This document shows positions 31,251-42,333 of a stretch of 64,000 nucleotides of DNA, one piece after another. Positions within the stretch are counted from its first letter, which is position 1, and every line of letters starts with the position of its first letter. The notes below the pieces were generated by a model, which searched no databases, had not been told where the DNA came from, and saw only the letters and a list, made by a program, of their open reading frames with translations. Position numbers and translations under genes: made by a program. The DNA lies in contig CM050446.2 of the NCBI GenBank assembly GCA_027563935.2, positions 27,345,501-27,409,500 on the forward strand, read 5' to 3'. Source of the DNA: Costus lasius. Its lineage: Eukaryota; Streptophyta; Magnoliopsida; Zingiberales; Costaceae.

Positions 31251-34200
31251 ACAGCGTTCAATGTGCGATCCTTACTGGAAAGGGAGAAGTTTGCTGGGCC
31301 AAACTTCTCAGACTGGTACGGACACCTTAAGATTGTTCTTAAGGCTGAGAGGAAACTGTATGTCCTTGAGACGGCAATACTGCCTCAACCCGCTGCGAAT
31401 GCCGCAAGGGCGGTTCGGGATGCTTATGAGAAGCATGTCAATGATAGCATTGATGTCGCTTGCCTTATGCTTGCGTCTATGACGCCAGAGCTTCAGCGTC
31501 AGCATGAGGATTTATCTGCTATTGAAATTATAGCAAATCTCAAGATGCTGTATGCTGCACAGGCAAGGACTGAACGCTATAACTTGACAAAACTTTTCTT
31601 TCAGAGCAAACTGACTGAAGGGAGTCCAGTGGGAGCTCACGTACTCAAGATGATTGGGTACAAAGAGGCTCTAGAGAAACTGGGATACACCATCAATCAG
31701 GAGCTTGTTGTAGACATTATCCTGCAGTCTCTCCCGGCCTCTTTCGATCCGTTCATCATTAATTTTAATATGAACAAGATCGACTATACCCCGGCAGAGT
31801 TACTGAACGTGCTCTATACTACAGAGCAGACTCTTGAAAAGGGAAAGCCTTCATCCTCTATCTTGATGATTCCTTCCAGGAACAAGAAGAAGGGGAAGAA
31901 GGGCAAAGCCCCTGTCAAGAGCTACAACAAGGCTCTGAAACAAAAGATCAAGCGGTCGAAGGAATACAGATGTTTCCATTGTGGCCAGCTGGGTCACTGG
32001 AAGAAGGACTGTAAAGCGCTCCAAGGAGATAAGAAGGGAAGCAAGCCTTTCGCTTCTGGCTCAGGTATTTTCGTGACTGAAGTCATGGTATCTTCTTCTA
32101 TTTCATGGGTGTTGGACACTGCATGTGGAGTTCACATTTGTTCAAATGTACAGGAACTCAAGAGAAGAAGACAGGTGGGACAGCATGAGGTGGACCTACG
32201 AGTTGGAAACGGGGCACGGGTTGCTGCTGTTGCTGTAGGACAATATTACATCTCTTTACCATCTGGTCTTGTATTAGAACTGGACAATTGTTATTTTGTA
32301 CCGAGCATAACTAAGAATATTATCTCTATTCCTGCTCTTGTCAGGAAAGGGTTTTCCTTTGAATGCAAAACTTTAAAGTGTTGTATTTCATTAGATAATA
32401 TTGTTTATGCTACTGGGTCAATTAACAATGGGTTATTCATGTTGGACATGGAATGTTCTGTACAACAAATTGATAATAAGAAAGCCAAGTATGCTGATGA
32501 CAGCACCTTGCTATGGCATAGTCATTTAGGCCACATTAACAAGAAGCGCATTAAGCGGTTGCATGGCCATGGACTGCTGGGATCATTCTCCTATGAGGAG
32601 CTTGATACATGCAAAGCTTGTTTAATGGGTAAAATGACGAAGTCTCCTTTTTCTAATAAAGGTTAAAGGGCTTCAGGTTTACTTGACCTCATTCACAGTG
32701 ATGTGTGTGGGCCATTTAGTAAACATGCCAGAGGTGGCTATTCATACTTCATTACCTTTACTGATGATTTCAGTAGATATGGTTATGTCTATCTAATGAG
32801 ACATAAGAATGAATCTTTTGACAAGTTCAAAGAGTTCAAAAATGAAGTACAAAATCAGCTAGGCCGAAATATCAAGGCACTTCGATCAGATCGAGGTGGA
32901 GAATACTTGAGTCATGAGTTTACTGACTATCTGAAGGAGTGTGGGATTATCTCACAGCTCACTCCGCCAGGAACACCGCAATGGAATGGTGTGTCCGAGA
33001 GGAGAAATAGAACCTTATTGGATATGGTTCGTTCAATGATGAGTCAGGCTACTCTACCTTACTCCTTTTGGGTATTTGCACTGGAAACAGCTGCAAAGGT
33101 ACTAAACCGAGTGCCATCCAAGGCCGTTTCAAAGACTCCATATGAGTTATGGTATGGGAAACAGCCGAGCTTGACATTTATCAAAATCTGGGGTTGCGAG
33201 GCTTATGTCAAAAAGCTCGCCTCTGGGAAACTGGAGAGCAGATCTGATAAATGTATCTTTGTCGGTTACCCTAAAGAAACTAAGGGTTATTATTTCTACG
33301 ATCCCAAAGAGAACAAAGTATTTGTTGCTCGTACGGCTATTTTTCTTGAGAAGGAATTTCTTCTGCAAGAGGCCAGTGGGAGAGAAATAAAGCTGGATGA
33401 GAATCCAGAAGAGGGACAAAGTGGTCAAGCTCAGTTGGATGAGCCTGAGCCAATAGAACAGGTTGATGTTCAACTTGAGGCTCAGATATCACGGGAACCG
33501 CGAAGATCGGGAAGGATCCGTCGACAGCCTGAGCGCTATGACAGAGTCTACATCATTGATGATGAACCCCTCACTTATGCGGATGCGGTCAGTGGACCGG
33601 AATCAGCAAGATGGCTTGAAGCTATGCGAGCCGAGATGGACTCCATGTCAGATAACCAAGTCTGCGATTTGGTTGATCCGCCTCCGGGAGTAATCCCTAT
33701 AGGCTGTAAGTGGATCTTCAAAAAGAAGATTGACATGGATGGTAACGTAGTTACCTATAAGGGCAGGCTAGTTGCGAAAGGTTTCAAACAAATCTATGGG
33801 ATAGATTATGATGAAACTTTCTCTCCAGTAGCCATGTTCAAGTCTATTCGGATTATTCTCGCGATAGCTGCATATTATGATTATGAGATCTGACAAATGG
33901 ATGTGAAAACTGCTTTCCTTAATGGAAAACTAGAAGAGGATGTGTATATGACACAACCTGAAGGTTTCATCAATCCATCAGATCGTCATAAAATATGCAA
34001 ATTAAAGAAGTCCATTTATGGACTTAAGCAAGCATCGAGAAGCTGGAATATTCGTTTTGATGAATCAATCTGTGAATTTGGTTTCATCAAAAATGAAGAT
34101 GACCCGTGTGTATATAGGAGGTTTAGTGGGAGCGTGATTACTTTCCTAGTCCTCTACGTCGATGATATCTTGATCATTGGAAACGATATTCCTGAACTTC

Positions 34201-35056
34201 ATGCCATCAAAGCATGGTTAAGAAAATGTTTCCAGATGAAAGATTTAGGAGAAGCAGCCTATGTATTAGGTGTTAAGATCTATAGAGATAGATCTAAGAG
34301 GCTTCTCGGGCTGTGCCAGAGTACTTACATCGATAAAGTCCTGGAGAGATTCCATTTAGAAAATTCTAAAAGAGGATATCTTCCAGTCAGACATGGTCTG
34401 AATCTTTCAAAGAGCCAGTGTCCTCAAACACAGTCTGAGAAAGATGAAATGGACAATACGCCTTATGCTTCGGCTATAGGGTCCATTATGTATGCGATGT
34501 TGTGTACTCGCCCAGACGTTGCTTACGGGTTAAGCGTCACCAGTCGATTCCAAAGTAATCCAGGTAAGGCACACTGGATTGCGGTCAAGAACATTTTGAA
34601 ATATCTTCGGAGAACCAAAGATATGTTCTTGATATATGGAGGTCAGGAAGAACTCAGTATTGAAGGATATACTGACGCTTCGTTCCAATCTGACCAGGAT
34701 GATTTCCGATCGCAATCAGGCTATGTTTTTAGCTTGAATGGAGGAGCAGTGGTGTGGAAAAGTTTCAAACAATCTATTGTTGCTGATTCCACAACAGAAG
34801 CCGAGTATGTTGCAGCCTCGGAAGCATCCAAGGAGGCAGTGTGGATTCGTAAGTTCGTTCAAGAACTTGGTATTGTTCCTTCGAGTGCAGATCCATTGGT
34901 TATCTTCTGTGATAACACTGGAGCCATAGCACAAGCAAAGGAACCACGGTCGCACCAGAAGTCCAAGCACATACAGAGAAGGTTTCATTTGATCCGGGAG
35001 ATCATAGATCGTGGAGAGATCAAGATCTGCAAGGTTCATACAGATGACAATCTAGC
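31251..35056 (+). pseudogene. Gag-pol polyprotein of copia A
   Basis: Order is gag, protease, integrase, reverse transcriptase, RNase H, as in Ty1-copia. Gag ends with a CCHC knuckle, CFHCGQLGHWKKDC (31971-32012). The protease site is LDTACGVHIC (Asp codon 32115). The integrase core begins HSDVCGPF (Asp codon 32700), with SDRGGEYLS and GVSERRNRTLL following. The reverse transcriptase box is YVDDILIIG (Asp-Asp codons 34161-34166) and RNase H carries GYTDASFQSD and STTEAEYVAA. Lesions: the start ATG of C is replaced by ACA here; TAA at 32664-32666 (Gln in C); TGA at 33891-33893 (Trp in C). Both nonsense changes are transitions. B interrupts the last codons at 35056; the end is at 44786-44872. 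I do not assign a copia lineage. Confidence 0.9.
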
Positions 35057-37506
35057 TGTAACGCCCCTCGATACTTAACCCCGAATTTCACGCGGAAATC
35101 GTACGAGGAACGTCACGAGAAAAAAAAGAAAAGCCAAGATCATACTACGAACAAAGCTAGGGAATAAAAGATCTGAAAACTTATACAAAAATCCGGCAGC
35201 ATGTATACGTACATACAAGGTTCGGGAAAATTCCCATACATGTACGTGCTTTACTGATTCATAACAACAAGTAATTTCAACTTATAAAATACTGAACATA
35301 ATCGAATCAGATCACAACTCCGTACTATACATATACGGAGACAAAATCGCATATCACAGAACAGACTGAACATAAAATCCTATCAAACGCTGAAAAATAC
35401 CACAACCGAAATCTTGTAACAAAATGGGCCTAAGCCCTCACATGTAACCAAAATATAGCATTCATCATCCAAAACAAAATACAACTAATACAGGCACGCA
35501 GGCCCCAGATAACAGAATCAAGATACAAGTATTCAAATACCAAAATTGTTTACAAGGTCCATATCACAAAACCCAAAGCTTCATCAAGCTACTCAGTATA
35601 TCTCAAAGGTGCATAACGCCGTATCAATCACTGTCCCTCACCTGTAGATTTTAGAGGGGGTGAGCTAACAGCTCCGCAAGTGAGAACCTTATGAAACCCC
35701 TCCATTAATACATTCAAAAATAGCATGCAAGGTTTTTTTTTTTTTTTTTTTTTTTTCAAAACATTTACCAAATGCGATTATCAAATATCAAATCAAATAC
35801 CGATAAGAATACAAACTTACAAAATAATCCACATGGCGAAATCTAATCATAATACAACAAAACCAAAATAGAAACTTACATATCATATGGCAAAACAGAA
35901 CACATACGTAGATGCACATCCTATCCTAACATATCCAAATCCAGAACAGAACGAAATGACCACAAAGGTCCGACCCTTCCCTCATCAGGGCTCAGAGAAT
36001 GCATGCATGCCAAACAGTAGGGGAGAAATCAGGAGGTGGCCCCCGTCTAGCTAAGACGTGGCACGCTGATCTCCATCTACCCACTCAGACAATGTGGTAA
36101 ATCAAGAGGTGGCCCCCGCCAAGTCACGGCGTGGCACTTTGTTTCCCCACATTGGTCACACAGCAGTCAGAGAGTTCAAGAGGTGGCCCTCGCTTACCAG
36201 TAGCGTGGCACTTTGTCTCTCTTATGCTAAACTAATCACATCTGTGAAGGAAGATCAAGTGGTGGCCCCCGCCTGACCAAGGCGTGGCACTTTGCCCCAC
36301 TTCACAATATCTCCAGGGTCACACATAATGGACATGACTACACCACACACATATAGCAAAAGACTAATACCCGGATATCTAACTTATCGAATTCACCACT
36401 CGCAATTAATTAAACAGCATAAATGTCTTAGACAGGGTAGTCCTTAAGTTTCATGCAATCAGGTTAGGAAGATACCATGCTAAGTTCTCAACAAATGTTC
36501 CCATGCAGGTATAATGTGTTAATCCTAGATTTCATGCAATTAGATTGTAACATCTCCATTCTAGGTTATCAAACGGAATTTCCACTCAAGCAGATTAATT
36601 ACAAGCATTGCACAACATTATCATCACTTAATTTCAAGAGAACGATTACACATATAACTATGCATAGAAAATTCCTAAAATTAGGCAAAAATCATATTTA
36701 AGTACCATATGAACTCAATTACATGAATAACAGCTTTGCCCCAAAAGTTAACTGAACATTGACCAAAATACCCCTAAGGTAAATTTCGGCCAGCATGAAT
36801 TAAGGCTCCAAAAATAGTATAAAATTCATAATAAATTCCCTTATACTTCTAATCACATGAATCCTAAGTTTTCCCCAAAAGTTAGCATGAAATTTCATCA
36901 AATTAGGGCATGGGCGCATGTCATACTCTAGGGCTGATTTTCGAAACTTCAAATAGGTATTCACGGTTTCATGGTAAGGGAAATTAAACCTACTCGTGTT
37001 TCCATCACAAAGCAAGAAAAACATGTCAAGGAAACGATCATATACTCGGAATACAGGTAACATAAGATTTCCACTCGCCTTGGGAACGATTTGCAAGCAA
37101 ACCGTGAGTAGAGAGAGAGTTGTCTGAAGCCTCCACACGCCGCCGCCGTCCACCACACCGGAAGGCCAAGCGCCGCCGCCGGAAAACTCACCGGAAGAGG
37201 AGCTGGACGAAGGGGAAGGCGCGGGCCGCAGTCGTCCACGAGAGGGAGAGGAAGAAATGCAAGGGGCGGCTAGGGTTGGGCTGAAATTCGAAAGCAACTT
37301 AAGTGGGGCCAAATCACTTAAGTGAGATCTGAATTTTAATCTGCATACTCACATAATAAGTAGGCGCCCACATACATAACACAAAGACTGGGCTGGAACT
37401 CTGGTAGTCAGGACAACATACACAGGAAAGGTCTCAAGTTCAAGACTCCTCCATAGCAACTTATTTTTGCCCGAGGTTTAATACATCAAAATTCTCGGGT
37501 CTTACA
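35057..37506 (-). repeat. 3' LTR of chromovirus B
   Basis: The copy next to the polypurine tract. It contains a T run at about 35731-35757, a four-unit 30-nt hairpin array (36035-36290) and, near the element-sense start, a GC-rich segment with a 170-codon ORF (37312-36800, minus) also present in the 5' LTR. That ORF has Ser/Pro/Gly-rich low-complexity sequence and no recognised domain, so I treat it as LTR sequence and not as a gene. Confidence 0.92.
36035..36290 (-). repeat. Array of four 30-nt hairpin units in the B 3' LTR
   Basis: Units are at 36035-36064, 36108-36137, 36182-36211 and 36261-36290, each exactly 30 nt with 73-79 bp spacing. Each starts GGTGGCCC and ends CGTGGCAC on the plus strand. 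Between these, the inner arms differ in sequence but still pair: CGTCT/AGACG, CGCC/GGCG, CGCT/AGCG and CGCCT/AGGCG. The 5' LTR has the same units at 43314, 43387, 43461 and 43540. Confidence 0.75.
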
Positions 37507-37519
37507 TCCTCTCCTCCTT
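37507..37519 (-). other. Polypurine tract of chromovirus B
   Basis: On the minus strand AAGGAGGAGAGGA lies directly before the LTR start TGTAAGACCC. It is the expected primer site for plus-strand DNA synthesis. Confidence 0.85.
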
Positions 37520-37535
37520 AAAAGGCTTTAGTCCT

Positions 37536-40500
37536 CTAAAGCAAATCGGGAGCAGGTTCAAACAAATGTGGGTAATCCTTTCTCATATCGGTTTCCAACT
37601 CCCAAGTAGCTTCTTCCACGGACTGATTTCCCCAAATAACTTTCACTAGAGGTATCACCTTGCTTCGAAGGACTCTCTCTTTTCTATCCACAATCTTAAG
37701 TGGCCTTTCAACATAAGTCAGATTTTCATCAATTTGCAAAGGTGTTGAATCCAAGATATGTGACGGGTTATGACAATACTTCCTAAGCACGGATACGTGA
37801 AACACACTGTGTAGATGCTCCAAGGATGGCGGTAAGGCTAAACGGTAAGCAACAGGTCCAACCCTCTCGATGATATCAAACGGACCCACATATCTAGGGC
37901 TTAATTTCCCTTTCTTTCCAAATCGCATCACACCTTTTGTAGGAGAAACCTTAACAAATACATGTTCTCCCACCATGAATTCCAGAGGTCTCCTTCTCGC
38001 ATCAGCGTAGCTTTTTTGCCTATCCTGTGCAGCCTTTAGCTTTTCTTGAATAATCTTTACCTTATCTGTGGCTTCCTGCACAGCATCAGACTGGAGCAAG
38101 GTTCTATCACCTACCTCCTCCCAACTCAAGGGAGTTCTGCATCTTCTTCCGTACAATGCCTCGTACGGGGCCATCTGGATACTAGAGTGGTAACTATTGT
38201 TGTAGGTAAACTCAATCAGGGCTAAGTCTCTGTCCCACTCACCATGCCAATCAATGATGTAAGATCTCAGCAAGTCCTCCAATGTCTGTATGGTCCTCTC
38301 AGTCTGCCCATCAGACTGCGGGTGATATGCAGTGCTAAAACTGAGCTTGGTGCCCAAATCTTCCTGAAGCTTCTTCCAAAACCGAGATAAGAACCTGGAA
38401 TCGCGGTCAGATACAATATCCACCGGAACACCATGCAATCTCACAATCTCATCAATGTACAACCTGGCAAGCCTCTCCAAAGGATAAGTCATCTTGATAG
38501 GCAAAAAGTGGGCGGACTTAGTAAGTCTGTCCACGATAACCCAAATAGCATCGTGCCCATTTCTGGTCCGGGGTAATCCACAGACAAAGTCCATGCTGAT
38601 ATTTTCCCACTTCCACAGAGGAATCTGAAGTGGTTGGAGGGATCCACCCGGTCTCTGATGCTCGGCTTTAACCATCTGGCATGTCAAACATCTAGCCACA
38701 CACTGCGCCACATCATTCTTCATCCCTTGCCACCAGAAACTTTTCTTCAGGTCCTGATACATTCTGGTACTACCAGGGTGAATAGAATACTTAGAACTGT
38801 GGCCTTCAGCTAAAATCTCTTGTCTCAACTTAGGGTCCTCAGGGACACAGACCCTTCCATGGAACCTAAGCAAACCATCTGTGGATAGGCTGAAATCCTC
38901 AATCAATCCCATCTCCAGTTTTTCTTTCCATTTCAAAATTTCAGGATCAACCAACTGTGCTTTGCTCAACTTTTGCAAAATATCAGACTCAACTCTAAGT
39001 GCAGCAACAAAACACTTATTACCACGAGGTGTCACATCCAATCGAAGTCTACTGAACTCATCAAGCAAGCGCCACTCCTGCACAAGAAGTGCAGCCATAG
39101 AGGTCACAGGCCGCCTGCTCAATGCGTCTGCAACCACATTTGCCTTACCCTCCTGATAGTGAATAGTAAAATCATAATCTTTGATCAGTTCCATCCACCG
39201 CCGCTGCCGCATGTTGAGTTCTTTCTGGGTAAATATGTATTTGAGGCTCTGATGGTCGGTGTACAAATCAAAAGTCTGACCCAGCAGATAATGACGCCAA
39301 ATCTTCAATGCAAACACCACTGCAGCCAACTCCAAGTCATGGGTAGGGTAGTTGGACTCGTATTCCTTTAACTGCCTGGAAGCATAGGCAACCACCTTAC
39401 CATGCTGCATGAGTACACAGCCCAAACCTTTGCCAGAGGCGTCCGTGTACACAGTGAAACCTTCACCGCCACTAGGTATAGTGAGAATCGGTGCACTAGT
39501 CAAACGCTTCTTCAGCTCGAGGAAACTTTCCTCGCACTTGACATCCCAGATAAAATCAGCATTCTTCCTGGTCAACTTTGTTAAAGGGCCCGCCAGCTTG
39601 GAAAACCCTTCAACAAATCTGCGGTAGTAACCTGCTAAGCCCAAGAAACTTCGAATCTCAAATGCATTTGTTGGTCTTCCCCAGCTAATAATAGCCTCTA
39701 CCTTAGCTGGATCCACAGACACACCCTGTCCAGATATCACATGTCCCAAAAAGTTAATCTTCTCCAACCAGAACTCGCATTTACTGGCCTTGGCATACAA
39801 CCTTTTACTTCTCAGAATTTCCATCACCTTGCGTAAGTCCTGTGCGTGATCTTGAGCACTCCGCGAGTAAACCAAAATGTCATCGATAAATACAACCACG
39901 CATTTATCTAGGAGATGGTGAAACACCCTATTCATAAGATCCATAAAGACAGCAGGGGCATTCGTTAGTCCAAAAGGCATAACTAAAAATTCATAATGCC
40001 CATACCTTGTCCTGAATGCTGTCTTAACTACATCCTCCTCTCTGACCTTCAGCTGATAATACCCAGACCTTAAGTCAATCTTGGAGAAGACAGTAGCGCC
40101 CTGTAACTGATCGAAGAGATCATCAATACGGGGCAGAGGGTACTTGTTCTTAATTGTTACCTGGTTCAGCTGACGGTAATCGATGCACATTCTCAGTGAT
40201 CCGTCCTTCTTCTTTACAAACAACACAGGCGCTCCCCAAGGAGACGCGCTAGGCCTGATGTACCCTTTTTCTAGCAATTCTTCCAGCTGTTTCTTCAACT
40301 CAGCCAATTCAGAGGTGGCCATGCGGTACGGGGCTTTAGAGATTGGGGCAGTGCCAGGTATCAAGTCAATACTGAATTCCACTTCCCGGTCAGGTGGTAA
40401 ACCAGATAACTCATCAGAAAATACATCTGGGAATTCATTCACCACAGGTATATAAGCCAAATCAGATATAGGTTCATCCTGAACCTTTACATGTGCCAAG

Positions 40501-41228
40501 TAGCCTTTACAGCCGCCAGCCAATAACCTTTGAGCATGCAGGAAAGAGATCACATGTAACCCCTGATCTGCAATCAAACCTTTGATATGCAATTGATGAC
40601 CATCACTCAAATTCAGAGTCACCAACTTTTCAAAACAATCTAGGGTGGCATGGTAAGAGGACAACCAGTCCATCCCTAATATCACATCATAGTCAAGCAT
40701 GTCAAGCAATATCAAATCAACAAACAAGTCATATTCCTCTATCCTAAGCATGCAATCAGGATAAAGCACATCTGTTACCAGGGAATCACCCATAGGGGTG
40801 CAGACAGATATAGCACAATCAAGAGTCCCAGGTGCCACAGGCAAATAACGAACAAAACGAACTGATACGAAAGAGAGATTGGCACCAGGATCAAATAAAA
40901 CACGTGCTAACTGATCGAAAACAAAAAGAGTACCTTCCACAACTGACTTGGAAGCCCTGGCGTCCTTCTCAGCAATAGCATATACTCGAGTCTGCACTAT
41001 GGGCTTATCAGTACCCTGAGATGAAGACTTCAGCTGTGGGCAGTCTTTGATACGGTGTCCGGCCTTACCACACCTGAAACAAGCCCCTGACTTCTTATAG
41101 CAGTCCTTGATCTCGTGACCACTACATCCACAATGATAGCACTTTCTGCCTTCCACGGTATCACCTCGGGCAGATTTAGAATTCTTCTGATAGGGATGAT
41201 GCCGACCTTTCTTATCCTTGTGCTTATA
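37536..41228 (-). CDS. Pol polyprotein of chromovirus B (zinc knuckles to chromodomain)
   Basis: The frame continues from gag after one TAA, so its first Met (41156) need not be a true start. Counting from that Met (1206 residues): two CCHC knuckles at residues 6-19 and 26-39, protease FDPGANLSF (Asp 89), reverse transcriptase with [16 protein letters not shown] and the catalytic FIDDILVYS (Asp 425-426), RNase H ([29 protein letters not shown]), and integrase with an HHCC domain ([16 protein letters not shown]). The integrase D,D35E triad is Asp 856, Asp 917 and Glu 953. The end, [19 protein letters not shown], is the chromodomain-like tail of Tekay/Del elements, thought to guide insertion to heterochromatin. 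All catalytic residues I can check are present. Stop at 37536. Confidence 0.92.
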   Translation of the reverse strand, partial: YKHKDKKGRHHPYQKNSKSARGDTVEGRKCYHCGCSGHEIKDCYKKSGACFRCGKAGHRIKDCPQLKSSSQGTDKPIVQTRVYAIAEKDARASKSVVEGTLFVFDQLARVLFDPGANLSFVSVRFVRYLPVAPGTLDCAISVCTPMGDSLVTDVLYPDCMLRIEEYDLFVDLILLDMLDYDVILGMDWLSSYHATLDCFEKLVTLNLSDGHQLHIKGLIADQGLHVISFLHAQRLLAGGCKGYLAHVKVQDEPISDLAYIPVVNEFPDVFSDELSGLPPDREVEFSIDLIPGTAPISKAPYRMATSELAELKKQLEELLEKGYIRPSASPWGAPVLFVKKKDGSLRMCIDYRQLNQVTIKNKYPLPRIDDLFDQLQGATVFSKIDLRSGYYQLKVREEDVVKTAFRTRYGHYEFLVMPFGLTNAPAVFMDLMNRVFHHLLDKCVVVFIDDILVYSRSAQDHAQDLRKVMEILRSKRLYAKASKCEFWLEKINFLGHVISGQGVSVDPAKVEAIISWGRPTNAFEIRSFLGLAGYYRRFVEGFSKLAGPLTKLTRKNADFIWDVKCEESFLELKKRLTSAPILTIPSGGEGFTVYTDASGKGLGCVLMQHGKVVAYASRQLKEYESNYPTHDLELAAVVFALKIWRHYLLGQTFDLYTDHQSLKYIFTQKELNMRQRRWMELIKDYDFTIHYQEGKANVVADALSRRPVTSMAALLVQEWRLLDEFSRLRLDVTPRGNKCFVAALRVESDILQKLSKAQLVDPEILKWKEKLEMGLIEDFSLSTDGLLRFHGRVCVPEDPKLRQEILAEGHSSKYSIHPGSTRMYQDLKKSFWWQGMKNDVAQCVARCLTCQMVKAEHQRPGGSLQPLQIPLWKWENISMDFVCGLPRTRNGHDAIWVIVDRLTKSAHFLPIKMTYPLERLARLYIDEIVRLHGVPVDIVSDRDSRFLSRFWKKLQEDLGTKLSFSTAYHPQSDGQTERTIQTLEDLLRSYIIDWHGEWDRDLALIEFTYNNSYHSSIQMAPYEALYGRRCRTPLSWEEVGDRTLLQSDAVQEATDKVKIIQEKLKAAQDRQKSYADARRRPLEFMVGEHVFVKVSPTKGVMRFGKKGKLSPRYVGPFDIIERVGPVAYRLALPPSLEHLHSVFHVSVLRKYCHNPSHILDSTPLQIDENLTYVERPLKIVDRKERVLRSKVIPLVKVIWGNQSVEEATWELETDMRKDYPHLFEPAPDLL

Positions 41229-42161
41229 TTATTTCTTTTCATGACTCTGGGGAACTGGAGCAGCAGTCTCCACAACAGGGGTTGGGGCAATCACCACTGC
41301 CTGCTCAGAAATTGACCTCTCCACTGTGAGAGCCCTCTCTAAAACCTCAGCATAGGTCTCTAGATGCAGTGCCACAATCCGATCTCTGATATCTTTTCTC
41401 AAACCCCTCTGAAACTTCCTGGCCCTTAGTTCCTCAGTGCTGACCAAATGGGGAGCATACTTGGACAACTGGGTGAACATAATATCATATTGAGCCACAG
41501 AAAGGTCACCCTGCACCAGGTGGATAAACTCCACCTCCTTCTCTTCATTCATGCTAGGTGGAAAGTACTTGTCATTAAATTTTCTCATGAAGTAAACCCA
41601 GTCTACAGCATCCCCTTTTTCAGTTGCTAGCCTCTTAACTCCTTTCCACCATATCTCAGCATTCCCCTTCAGCATATATACTGACAGGCACAGTTTATCC
41701 TCTTCGCTACATCGCATCACCGCAAAAATCTTATCTAAGTCAGCAAGCCAGTCCTCAGCTGCTCTAGGCCCTGGGCTCCCATAAAAAGCTGGAGGGTTCA
41801 TACGCTGAAATTCCTTCACCAGTTGAGCATACCTCTTATGCACATTCTCCTGAGAACTCCCCACATTCTCCTTCTCAGCCGGCCGTGGCTGGGAATGAGA
41901 CTGTGACTGCATCTGCTGCTGCATCTGCTGGTGAAATTCTCGTTGCTGATCGCGGTTCTGCTGCAGGAGTTGCTGCTGAAACTCCTGATGCTGCTCACGC
42001 TGTTCCCTCATCATCTGTTGCTGTTCTTGCATAGCCTGAGCCTGCTGCTGGATGAGGGCACCCTGTTGTTGCATCATACTACTCATAGACTCTAAAGCCC
42101 TCATAAAGCCAGCCATCTGATCATCAGCATTACCCTTGGGTCGTACCATTCTTACCTTCAT
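41229..42161 (-). CDS. Gag (capsid part) of chromovirus B
   Basis: 310 residues from the Met at 42161, 173 bases after the LTR edge. A Gln/Met-rich stretch (about residues 25-95, possible coiled coil) leads into the retrotransposon gag domain with NPPAFYGSPGPRAAEDWLAD and the Trp-rich EIWWKGVKRL region. The frame stops at TAA 41231-41229 after SHEKK, and the same frame resumes at once and carries the zinc knuckles. Tekay elements usually have one continuous gag-pol frame, so this TAA is either the only disabling lesion or a site of readthrough. Confidence 0.88.
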   Translation of the reverse strand: MKVRMVRPKGNADDQMAGFMRALESMSSMMQQQGALIQQQAQAMQEQQQMMREQREQHQEFQQQLLQQNRDQQREFHQQMQQQMQSQSHSQPRPAEKENVGSSQENVHKRYAQLVKEFQRMNPPAFYGSPGPRAAEDWLADLDKIFAVMRCSEEDKLCLSVYMLKGNAEIWWKGVKRLATEKGDAVDWVYFMRKFNDKYFPPSMNEEKEVEFIHLVQGDLSVAQYDIMFTQLSKYAPHLVSTEELRARKFQRGLRKDIRDRIVALHLETYAEVLERALTVERSISEQAVVIAPTPVVETAAPVPQSHEKK

Positions 42162-42319
42162 ACACCTTGCAAGTCAAGATAAACAATAATTTCCTTATCT
42201 TACTAGCAACCAATTCCTTACTTGGTTTATTTCTATGCAATACACAAACAATGTTTTACTACCCAGATCTAATATTCGCTAGAAACTCCCTACCCAGATC
42301 TAATATTCGCTAGAAACTC

Positions 42320-42331
42320 GCTCTGATACCA
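42320..42331 (-). other. Primer-binding site of chromovirus B, initiator tRNA-Met type
   Basis: On the minus strand TGGTATCAGAGC begins two bases after the 5' LTR (42334). The tract tacccagatctaatattcgc occurs twice just downstream in element sense (about 42260-42310), a small direct repeat in the leader. Confidence 0.9.
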
Positions 42332-42333
42332 TA

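Noticed and set aside
35731..35757. Poly-A tail (reverse strand) of a retroposed gene or LINE
   Set aside because: The T run is present at the same place in both B LTRs, so it belongs to the LTR; no target duplication or coding sequence adjoins it.
36800..37312. 170-codon minus-strand ORF, duplicated at 44079-44591, as a captured gene
   Set aside because: Both copies lie in the two LTRs of B, so identity follows from LTR duplication; the sequence is low-complexity and GC-rich with no known domain.
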